46,583 nt of DNA from Clostridia bacterium (GTDB lineage: Bacteria; Bacillota; Clostridia; DUPQ01). This document shows, in pieces, positions 10,041-17,363 of the stretch. A program made the translations under genes and the position numbers. Below the pieces are notes generated by a model. The model ran no database searches and was not told the origin of the DNA. It was given only the letters and a program-made list of their open reading frames with translations. Location: NCBI GenBank assembly GCA_030592085.1, contig JAUUZV010000002.1:1-46583 (forward strand). Direction: 5' to 3'. Within the stretch, counting starts at the first letter, position 1. Each line of letters begins with the position of its first letter.

Positions 10041-10061
10041 ACGTTAAAATAAGTATAACGT
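10041..10061. promoter_or_regulatory. Operator-like inverted repeat over the MFS promoter -10
   Basis: ACGTTA (10041-10046) and TAACGT (10056-10061) form a perfect 6-bp dyad with a 9-base spacer. The dyad encloses the predicted -10 element, a position suited to repression. The winged-helix protein of the same operon is the obvious candidate binder (inference). Confidence 0.45.
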
Positions 10062-10081
10062 TGATATATGATTATTGTCAA
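10052..10081 (-). promoter_or_regulatory. Predicted sigma-A promoter of the MFS operon
   Basis: On the reverse strand a perfect -35 TTGACA (10076-10081) is followed by overlapping -10 options: TTATAC at 17 bases or TATACT at 18 bases (10052-10058). It lies about 35 bases before the MFS start. Confidence 0.75.
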
Positions 10082-10093
10082 TAAATTTTTATT

Positions 10094-11608
10094 TTATTTT
10101 ACTGCTGGTAAATCTAAGAAGAATCTTGTGTATTCTGCCTCTTTAGTATTAAAGCTTAATTCTCCATTATGTTCTGCTACAATTCCATAACTAATTGACA
10201 AACCTAACCCTGTTCCTTTAAATTTGGTCTTTGTAGTGAAGAAAGGTTCATACATCTTATTTTGAGTTTCACGTGTTATTCCAGTACCATAATCTTCAAC
10301 TGTTGTTCTTATCCAATCTTGATTGTTTTTTATAAATTTTTCACAAGAAATAATTAATTTTTTATTTTCATTAAATCCCTTATATTTTTGGTTTAGCGCG
10401 TCTCTTGAATTAGTCATTAAATTCATCAACACTTGTTGTATTTGCTGACTTCTACAGTCAATACTTGGTAAGTTTTTATTTATATTAACTTCAAGAATTA
10501 TTTGATCTTTTTTTATTAGCATTCTTATTAATAACAAAGTATTCTCAATTATATCTTCTATTCTTGCTTTTGAATGATATTTAGTATCTTGTCTTGAAAA
10601 TTGTAAAAGGCTTCTCACTATTGATGACACCCTATGTGTTTCAAGTATAATTTCATCTGCATAACCTTTTATTTCGCTATTATCAAAGGTAGAATCTACT
10701 ATTAATTGACTATAATTCATAATACCATTTATTGGATTATTTATTTCATGGGCTACTCCACTGGCCAATAGTCCAATTGATTCTATCTTTTGTTGGTTTC
10801 TTATAATCGCTTGTGTTTCTTCTTTTTCCTTTTCTAATTTAATTCTAGCTGTTATATCTCTAATAACCCCTAAAACCACAGTAGGATTACCATCTTTATC
10901 ATAATTACATTCAGCTTTTGAGTGTACATATTTTATCTTTTTTGATTTTTTGATAAATATTCTATACTCAAGATTATACTCTTCTTCTTTTTCAATAAGG
11001 TTAATTAGTGCTTCATGTACTCTGTTTTTGTCATCTTCATAAACAAAGTTTTCAATTTCCTCAACAGTAATAACTTTTTGATTATTAACTTCAAATATAT
11101 TGTAAGCTTCTTCAGATGCCCATATAGTTTCCTCACCAATTTTTATTTCCCATGATCCAACTTTAGCCATTTTTTGACTTCTATTTAATCGTTCTTCACT
11201 TGCAACTAAGTCTACCTCTGTCTTATGCTGCTCCGTTATATCTCTAATAATAGAATATAATAATTTTTGTCCTTGTACCTTTGCTAAACTACTATTTACC
11301 ACTACATCTCTGATTTCTCCTGATTTAAGTTTGTGTTTAAATTGAAATTTACTTCGCTTCTCTGTTAAAGCACGTTTCATTTCAATATCTATTTTTTCTT
11401 TTGATAATATATTAATTTCATAAATCTTCTTTTTAGCCATTTCATCAAATGTCCATCCATAAAAATCACAAGCTGCAGGATTAGCAAGTTTAATATCTCC
11501 ATTCATTGGATTTAGTAATAACATTATTGAATTATTATTTTCAAACATACTTCTAAATTGTTGTTCAGATTCAACAATACTAATTTTTTGTGAGGTTTTT
11601 TCTTTCAT
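10094..11608 (-). CDS. PAS-domain sensor histidine kinase
   Basis: A 504-residue soluble sensor kinase with two PAS domains (about 15-130 and 140-258). The dimerisation/phosphoacceptor helix carries H287 in SGVAHEINNPINGIMNY. The ATPase domain has the N box LMTNSRDAL, the G1 box EDYGTGIT, the F box EPFFTTK and the G2 box GTGLGLSISYG. No membrane segment is present, so it senses an internal cue, perhaps redox or a bound ligand. No response regulator lies nearby, so the partner is elsewhere. The ribosome site AAGAGGGA precedes the ATG. The 54 bases before it hold nothing clear. Confidence 0.93.
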   Translation of the reverse strand: MKEKTSQKISIVESEQQFRSMFENNNSIMLLLNPMNGDIKLANPAACDFYGWTFDEMAKKKIYEINILSKEKIDIEMKRALTEKRSKFQFKHKLKSGEIRDVVVNSSLAKVQGQKLLYSIIRDITEQHKTEVDLVASEERLNRSQKMAKVGSWEIKIGEETIWASEEAYNIFEVNNQKVITVEEIENFVYEDDKNRVHEALINLIEKEEEYNLEYRIFIKKSKKIKYVHSKAECNYDKDGNPTVVLGVIRDITARIKLEKEKEETQAIIRNQQKIESIGLLASGVAHEINNPINGIMNYSQLIVDSTFDNSEIKGYADEIILETHRVSSIVRSLLQFSRQDTKYHSKARIEDIIENTLLLIRMLIKKDQIILEVNINKNLPSIDCRSQQIQQVLMNLMTNSRDALNQKYKGFNENKKLIISCEKFIKNNQDWIRTTVEDYGTGITRETQNKMYEPFFTTKTKFKGTGLGLSISYGIVAEHNGELSFNTKEAEYTRFFLDLPAVK

Positions 11609-11662
11609 AATTCTATCCCTCTTTTAAAGTGTAATTTTAAACTTTATTTAATTTCAATTATA

Positions 11663-12328
11663 TTAATGATTTTGAGTAATTATAACATAATTATTTTCAA
11701 AATCGAAGGAAACAGTCACCAACTGTTCTTGATAACGGTAAGTAATATTATCTTCAACAAATGAATAATTGTCTTTATCGCGACATTTATCAATATAATA
11801 ATTCATTGCTTTATCTAAATCTTTACTTAAATAAATATATGTAACTTGCCCTATATTTTTATAACTTTTACTAATTAATTCATCAGTATCATGAACTTTA
11901 GGAACCCATCGCTTACTCCATTTACTTTCAATAAATTTATCAATTTCTAGATTACTAGTCATGGGAATTTCTATAAATGTATTAGTGTATCCAGCTTCTT
12001 TGTATACTTCAAATTTAAAGAAGGTACCATCATCAACATATTCTCCACTTAATTTTAGTCTGTCCCCTGAAAACCCATCTAAAAATTCTCCAATTAATAA
12101 GGCATAATAATATAAGACATCAGGAAGTGTATCTTCTGTTCTAGTCATTATATTATAAAAATAACCACCCTCATCATGTAATACTTCATTAAAAATGATT
12201 TCATCATTAGAATAGTATATAAAGTTTTCTACAGGGTTAAAATCTGTAGCAAGTATATTTGTTTGACTACACCCACTTATATTAAGAACTAATACCAGCG
12301 CAATTATTAAAACAATTAATTTTTTCAT
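11663..12328 (-). CDS. Predicted lipoprotein, unknown function
   Basis: A 221-residue secreted protein with a lipoprotein signal peptide: MKKL, a hydrophobic stretch and lipobox ISGC with C20 as the lipidated residue. The mature part is a mixed, charged globular domain; I recognise no family. It stands alone, 54 bases upstream of the histidine kinase gene in the same direction, so co-expression is possible. A ribosome site (TGAGGAAAA) precedes the ATG. A plausible promoter (TTGAAA, then TGGTAAAAT) lies about 40-65 bases upstream. Confidence 0.85.
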   Translation of the reverse strand: MKKLIVLIIALVLVLNISGCSQTNILATDFNPVENFIYYSNDEIIFNEVLHDEGGYFYNIMTRTEDTLPDVLYYYALLIGEFLDGFSGDRLKLSGEYVDDGTFFKFEVYKEAGYTNTFIEIPMTSNLEIDKFIESKWSKRWVPKVHDTDELISKSYKNIGQVTYIYLSKDLDKAMNYYIDKCRDKDNYSFVEDNITYRYQEQLVTVSFDFENNYVIITQNH

Positions 12329-12416
12329 AAATTTTCCTCAATCCATATAATACTATTTTACCATAAAAAATAATTTTTCAAACATTGTATTTGCTTTTTT
12401 TATCAATTATATATTA

Positions 12417-12432
12417 CACTTTACATAAAGTG
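12417..12432. promoter_or_regulatory. Perfect 16-bp palindrome between divergent genes
   Basis: CACTTTA and TAAAGTG (7-bp arms, 2-base centre) lie just before the hydrolase ribosome site and upstream of the divergent lipoprotein. The position suits an operator that could act on either gene; no binder is suggested by the sequence. Confidence 0.35.
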
Positions 12433-12442
12433 AGGAAATATT

Positions 12443-13207
12443 GTGGAAATATTGGTACCATCTTCAATTGATCAAACAAAACAGCCTTCATTGTTTTATA
12501 AGGCATCTAAAAAAAATATGCCATTATTGGTAATTTTACATACATGGAGTTATGATCGTTATAATCAAATTAACGATTTTTTACCATATAAAAAAATAAT
12601 AAATTGGAATATGCTTTTTCCAGAATTCAGAGGTCCTAACTTGCTAAGTAATCATATGGGACATCAAGCATGTGGTTCGCTTTTAGCTAAACAAGATATA
12701 ATTGATGCAATTGATTACATAAAAAAGCATAACAATATTGATGAGGAGCAAATAATGTTAGTAGGAAGTAGTGGAGGAGGTCATATGGCTCTTCTAATGG
12801 CAGCATATAGACCAAATCTTTTCTCTTTTATTATTGCAAATTGCTCTGTCACTGATATTAATAAGTGGAGAAATGAAAACACAGAATATACTAAACATGT
12901 TGAGCATTGCTTATGGGGATCTCCTAATAAAGATAATATTAAAGATTATGAATACCGTTCTCCAATTTTTCATGTAAAAGAAATTGCTAAAGCAAATTTA
13001 AAAATAATTCATGGTAAATATGATCAAAGTGTTCCTTTTTCTCACTCTCTTGATTTATATAATCAAATTGCTAAGGAAAACAATAAATCTAATGTTACTT
13101 TAGAAATTAACGAATTAACTCATGAATGGGTTATTAGTGAAATTATTGAAGACTTAAAAAAAAGCACTATCGTAATTTCAGATAGTGCTTCTAGTATATC
13201 TAAATAA
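12443..13207 (+). CDS. Alpha/beta hydrolase, prolyl-oligopeptidase-like serine esterase/peptidase
   Basis: A 254-residue cytoplasmic alpha/beta hydrolase. The nucleophile elbow is GSSGG with S110; the acid is D194 in HGKYDQSVP and the base H227 in ELTHEW, in the correct order for a catalytic triad. An early HTW motif suggests the oxyanion region. No signal peptide is seen. The start is GTG with GAGG seven bases upstream. The last 15 or so codons contain a perfect hairpin that works as a terminator for the opposite-strand gene, so the C-terminal tail (from KKSTIV onward) is shaped by that element rather than by enzyme function. Substrate unknown. Confidence 0.88.
   Translation: MEILVPSSIDQTKQPSLFYKASKKNMPLLVILHTWSYDRYNQINDFLPYKKIINWNMLFPEFRGPNLLSNHMGHQACGSLLAKQDIIDAIDYIKKHNNIDEEQIMLVGSSGGGHMALLMAAYRPNLFSFIIANCSVTDINKWRNENTEYTKHVEHCLWGSPNKDNIKDYEYRSPIFHVKEIAKANLKIIHGKYDQSVPFSHSLDLYNQIAKENNKSNVTLEINELTHEWVISEIIEDLKKSTIVISDSASSISK
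13155..13190 (-). terminator. Intrinsic terminator of mrp, inside the hydrolase coding sequence
   Basis: A perfect 10-bp stem (13162-13171 with 13181-13190, AAGCACTATC/GATAGTGCTT) has a 9-base loop. Read on the reverse strand it is followed by a run of at least seven U residues (13155-13161). On the forward strand no T run follows, so it serves the reverse gene ending at 13210. Confidence 0.8.
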
Positions 13208-13209
13208 AT

Positions 13210-14037
13210 TTATTTTTCTAACATATCCACTGCTTGATCTAAATAGTTATGATTAAACTTTTCAATTTCTCCTGTATCTGCTAGTTTAGCAATAACAGGA
13301 TCAATTGGCATGGAGGTTAAGTGAGGAATTTTAAGTTCTTTGCAAATTTGAGTAGTTTTAGATGGTCCAAATAACTCAATTTTTGTATCACAATTTGGAC
13401 ACATAGCATAACTCATATTTTCTATTGCTCCTAGTACTTTAATATTCATTTTATCTGCCATATTAAACGCCTTTTTCACAATCATGGAAACTAATTCTTG
13501 TGGTGAAGTCACTACTACAATGCCATCAACAGGTACAGATTGAAAAATAGTTAATGGTACATCACCTGTTCCAGGAGGCATATCAATTAATAAAAAGTCT
13601 AAGTCTCCCCATAAAACATCTGTCCAAAATTGAGTAACTGTTCCTGCAATAATAGGACCACGCCATACTACTGGATCTTCTTCATTTTCAAGTAACAAGT
13701 TTATTGACATAATTTTAATTCCATTGTGGGTAGTTGCAGGATGAATAAGTTTTCCGTCTCCTGTTGCTTTTTGAGAAATTCCAAACATTTTTGGAATAGA
13801 TGGCCCTGTAATATCTGCATCTAAAATCCCTACAGAATAGCCTTTTCTAGACAACAGTGTTGCTAAAATAGCTGTCATTAGTGATTTACCAACGCCACCT
13901 TTACCACTAACAACAGGAATAACTTTTTTTATGTGATTCCATTCATTTGTTGGTTTTAATAAACTATTTATATCACAGTTTTCTTTATCTGTAACATTAC
14001 AATTATCTTTACTTTTGCATGTACTGCAATCTGCCAT
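13210..14037 (-). CDS. mrp: Mrp/NBP35-family iron-sulfur cluster carrier ATPase
   Basis: A 275-residue ParA/MinD-type ATPase of the Mrp (ApbC/NBP35) family that carries and delivers [4Fe-4S] clusters in the cytoplasm. The deviant Walker A GKGGVGKS lies near residues 45-52; the Mrp signature DMPPGTGD and the C-terminal cluster-binding CPNC are present. The N-terminus adds several Cys residues (C4, C7, C13, C20), as in NBP35-like forms of anaerobes. The ribosome site is weak. It may serve the iron-sulfur-rich enzymes of this anaerobe-like genome (inference). It ends at a clear terminator. Confidence 0.93.
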   Translation of the reverse strand: MADCSTCKSKDNCNVTDKENCDINSLLKPTNEWNHIKKVIPVVSGKGGVGKSLMTAILATLLSRKGYSVGILDADITGPSIPKMFGISQKATGDGKLIHPATTHNGIKIMSINLLLENEEDPVVWRGPIIAGTVTQFWTDVLWGDLDFLLIDMPPGTGDVPLTIFQSVPVDGIVVVTSPQELVSMIVKKAFNMADKMNIKVLGAIENMSYAMCPNCDTKIELFGPSKTTQICKELKIPHLTSMPIDPVIAKLADTGEIEKFNHNYLDQAVDMLEK

Positions 14038-14104
14038 GTAAACACTTCTTTCTTCTATAATCTATAAAAAATGGTACTCCTTATAAATCTTAATGTCAAT
14101 ATAA

Positions 14105-15136
14105 TTAATGCGTTTGCAAAAACCGTGATAAAACATCAACAATATATGGAACATCACCTTTTTTTACACCGTTATTTGTCACAAAACGATATACCCCTTC
14201 TTCAGGAGGATAAATCAAAATATTATGAGATTTAAAGAAATTAATCATTTTTTCTTCATCTACTTTTTGTGAAACAGTAAAAAACACCATATTAATATCT
14301 AGATTATTAGTCATGACATTTATCATTGGTAACTTATTTATCATCATAGCAAGTTTCTTAGCATTTATATGATCATCAACCAAACGATTAGCCATCTCTT
14401 CCATTGCAATAATTCCAGGAGCTGCTAGAACTCCAACTTGCCTCATTCCACCACCCATGATTTTACGATTATATATTGCTTTTTTTATAAAATCTTTTGT
14501 ACCTGCAATTATTGAACCAACAGGTGCACATAATCCTTTTGACAAACAAAATGTTACAGAATCAGAATATTTAGTAATATCTGACACAGGCACACCTAAA
14601 CTAATTGCAGCATTAAATAATCTAGCTCCATCTAAATGAACATTTAAATTATATTTTTTTGCCAAATCATAAATACTCTTCATATATGACAACGGAAGTA
14701 CTTTTCCATTTGATAATGCATTTTCAATACATATTAATTTTGTTTCTGGAAAATGAGGATCTTTTACTTTTCTGATTTTATGTTCTACTTCTTTTAGATC
14801 CATTAATCCATCAACTGAATCAATAGCACGTAATTGAACTCCGGCAATAATAGCAGAAGCTCCCGCTTCATGTTGTATTATATGACTTGAATCATGAAGA
14901 AGAACCTCGTCTCCACGGTTACAGTGAGTAAATAAACTAACTTGATTCCCAAATGTTCCACTAGGTACAAAAAGGGCTGCTTCCATCCTTGTTATTTTTG
15001 CAGCTTTTTCTTCTAGTAAATTAACAGTAGGATCATCTTTACACACATCATCGCCAACAACAGCGGTTTTCATGGCTTCTCTCATTTTATCTGTTGGAAG
15101 AGTCCCTGTATCACTTCTTATATCTATTATTCTCAT
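14105..15136 (-). CDS. ltaE: Low-specificity L-threonine aldolase
   Basis: A 343-residue fold-type I PLP enzyme that splits L-threonine or allo-threonine into glycine and acetaldehyde. The N-terminal RSDTGT motif, H85 (stacks on PLP), D169 and R172 in HLDGARL, and Schiff-base K200 in FCLSKGL are all where the family has them. Its length matches the family. Ribosome site GGAG precedes the ATG by 8 bases. It is followed by mrp 67 bases downstream in the same direction, so transcription may continue. A palindrome overlaps its predicted promoter. Confidence 0.92.
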   Translation of the reverse strand: MRIIDIRSDTGTLPTDKMREAMKTAVVGDDVCKDDPTVNLLEEKAAKITRMEAALFVPSGTFGNQVSLFTHCNRGDEVLLHDSSHIIQHEAGASAIIAGVQLRAIDSVDGLMDLKEVEHKIRKVKDPHFPETKLICIENALSNGKVLPLSYMKSIYDLAKKYNLNVHLDGARLFNAAISLGVPVSDITKYSDSVTFCLSKGLCAPVGSIIAGTKDFIKKAIYNRKIMGGGMRQVGVLAAPGIIAMEEMANRLVDDHINAKKLAMMINKLPMINVMTNNLDINMVFFTVSQKVDEEKMINFFKSHNILIYPPEEGVYRFVTNNGVKKGDVPYIVDVLSRFLQTH

Positions 15137-15154
15137 GATTATTTCTCCTACTAT

Positions 15155-15173
15155 ACATTATACAGTACAATGT
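15155..15173. promoter_or_regulatory. Threonine aldolase promoter -10 within an imperfect palindrome
   Basis: ACATTATACAGTACAATGT is a 9-1-9 dyad with one mismatch. The reverse-strand -10 TATAAT (15157-15162) lies inside it; a good -35 is not evident. The layout suggests a repressor-controlled promoter for the aldolase gene. Confidence 0.4.
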
Positions 15174-15251
15174 TTACATTTTGTTAACAAATGATTCTCT
15201 CTTTTTTGTTATACTGAAATAAATATATGGATGTATGAGAAAGAGGTTGTT

Positions 15252-16190
15252 ATGGTAAATTTAAACCAATTACCACAGTTAATTATTGCGAATATGGGAA
15301 AAGTTATTATTGGAAAAAGAGAAGTTCTTGAATTGGTTACAATTTCTTTATTGGCCTCTGGTCATGTATTAATTGAAGATGTCCCAGGTATTGGAAAAAC
15401 AAGTTTAGTCTCAGCGCTTTCAAAATCATTAGGTCTTAAATTTAAAAGAATTCAATTTACTCCTGATATTTTACCATCAGATATTACTGGGTTTTCCATG
15501 TACAACAAACATACCGGTGACTTCGAATTTAAACCTGGAAGCATTATGAGTAATATCATCTTAGCAGATGAAATTAATAGAACTTCACCAAAGACACAAG
15601 CTAGCATGTTGGAAGTAATGGAAGAAAAGCAAGTAACTGTTGACGGAAACACCTATATGTTGCCAAATCCTTTTATGGTACTAGCTACTCAGAATCCTGT
15701 AGAATATTTAGGAACATATCCTCTTCCTGAAGCACAATTAGATCGTTTCTTAATGAAGATTAAAATTGGGTATCCAACACAAAAGCAAGAAATTGAAATT
15801 CTTAATGTGTATAAAGAGGTTAATCCATTAAATTCTTTAAGCAAGGTTGTTGCAGGTGAAGATATAATTAAAATGCAACAGTTGGTAAAAAGAATTAAAG
15901 TTAATGATGTATTAAATGAATATGTAGTAAATATAATTACAAAATCTAGAATGCATCGTTCTGTGACACTTGGTTGTTCTCCTAGAGCTTCTTTACTTTT
16001 AATAAGAGCTGCACAAGCCAAAGCTTTTATAGATGAGAGAGATTTCATTACTCCAGATGATATTAAGTATTTAGCCGTACATGTTTTAGCTCACAGGCTT
16101 ATTTTAAAACAAGAAGAACAACTTAGAAATGTAGATCCAGCTGATATTATTGAGGACATTTTAAAAATTGTTAAAGTTCCTATTAGGTAA
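15252..16190 (+). CDS. MoxR-family AAA+ ATPase
   Basis: A protein of 312 residues, AAA+ ATPase of the MoxR family, thought to act as a chaperone for assembly of partner proteins. Walker A VPGIGKT is at residues 44-50, Walker B ILADE at 103-107 with INRTSPK following, and ATQNP is sensor 1. An earlier in-frame ATG at 15231 lacks a ribosome site, while AAAGAGG lies five bases before 15252, so the latter is chosen. It heads the MoxR, DUF58, transglutaminase operon known in Bacillus as yeaC-yeaD-yebA. The gap to the next gene is 3 bases. Confidence 0.93.
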   Translation: MVNLNQLPQLIIANMGKVIIGKREVLELVTISLLASGHVLIEDVPGIGKTSLVSALSKSLGLKFKRIQFTPDILPSDITGFSMYNKHTGDFEFKPGSIMSNIILADEINRTSPKTQASMLEVMEEKQVTVDGNTYMLPNPFMVLATQNPVEYLGTYPLPEAQLDRFLMKIKIGYPTQKQEIEILNVYKEVNPLNSLSKVVAGEDIIKMQQLVKRIKVNDVLNEYVVNIITKSRMHRSVTLGCSPRASLLLIRAAQAKAFIDERDFITPDDIKYLAVHVLAHRLILKQEEQLRNVDPADIIEDILKIVKVPIR

Positions 16191-16193
16191 AGT

Positions 16194-17363
16194 ATGAAAA
16201 AAAATAAAGTTTTCTATTTATTTATCTTTTTATTATCATTGTCATTTGTTTATTTACATGGCGGTTCTGTTCCATGGTCAATATTTTACTTCGTCTTATT
16301 ATTACCACTTATTTCTTTTATCAATTTATATATAGTATTTAAAAGGTTTACCTATAAAGAAGAAACAAATGAAAGTAATTATGTTAAAGGTGCTAACATT
16401 AAATATACTTGTTCTTTTGTCATAGAATATTTTTTACCAATAGCTTATGTTACTCTATACATTAAATCACCTGAAACATATTTAACTGATGAAGTTGATG
16501 TAAAACATTTATTAATATCCAGTAAGAAATCTTCTCATTTTACATATAGAATTAAATGCCGTTACCGTGGTAAATATGATATGGGTATACAAAAAATTGA
16601 ATTAACAGATATGTTAAATCTTTTTACACTTACTTACACACCTTCACTAACAAATATGGTTACTGTTTTCCCCAAAATTAAAAGAGTATTTGAAGCTTCT
16701 ACACAAAATATAACTATGTCACAAAAGCAATTATCATTTTTCTATAAGAATAAAGGTGATGAATCTACTGTAAATTTACGTGATTATATGTATGGTGATT
16801 CAAGTAAATTAATTCATTGGAAATTATCGGCTAAGTTAGACGAGTTGCTTGTAAGAGAAAAAGAACATGTTCTTGACACTCAAATAATTATGGCAATTGA
16901 TTTAAATCGTGTTGATATGGTAACAAAAAAGCGAATTATTTATGAAGACTTATTAATAGAAGAAGCAATTGCTACAGCTCATTACTTTATAAGACGAAAC
17001 ATACCTGTTGATGTTGTTTTTAACTATGAAGGTATTAAAAATGTACATGCAGAAACTATTAATGATTTTTACAAAGTATATAAAATTTTATCAGAAGTTC
17101 CTTTTACTAAAGAGGCTGATTTAAAATCAGTCTTGTTTGATTTTTTAAGCAATAAAGAAAAAATAAACACTATTTATGTGTTTAGCCTCACTTTAAGAAA
17201 ACAAGTTGTGAATAATCTTATGGCACTACGTAGCCTAGGAAAACAGCTAACGGTCAAGTACTGTGTATCTGAAAATAAAGCAGACACATATTTAGAGATT
17301 AATGGAGTTAATAACGAAAAACTTATTATTGTAGAGGAAAGTGAGAATTTGTATTATGAATAA
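16194..17363 (+). CDS. DUF58-domain membrane protein
   Basis: A 389-residue protein with two N-terminal hydrophobic segments (about residues 5-22 and 26-47), a beta-rich middle and a C-terminal DUF58 domain. Its hallmark block is seen as RDYMYGD..KLIHWKLSAK, followed by a von Willebrand A-like region (IIMAIDLNR). DUF58 proteins are almost always encoded next to a MoxR ATPase, as here, and are taken to be its substrate or partner. Its coding end overlaps the next gene by 8 bases. Equivalent to B. subtilis yeaD by position; function not established. Confidence 0.9.
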   Translation: MKKNKVFYLFIFLLSLSFVYLHGGSVPWSIFYFVLLLPLISFINLYIVFKRFTYKEETNESNYVKGANIKYTCSFVIEYFLPIAYVTLYIKSPETYLTDEVDVKHLLISSKKSSHFTYRIKCRYRGKYDMGIQKIELTDMLNLFTLTYTPSLTNMVTVFPKIKRVFEASTQNITMSQKQLSFFYKNKGDESTVNLRDYMYGDSSKLIHWKLSAKLDELLVREKEHVLDTQIIMAIDLNRVDMVTKKRIIYEDLLIEEAIATAHYFIRRNIPVDVVFNYEGIKNVHAETINDFYKVYKILSEVPFTKEADLKSVLFDFLSNKEKINTIYVFSLTLRKQVVNNLMALRSLGKQLTVKYCVSENKADTYLEINGVNNEKLIIVEESENLYYE

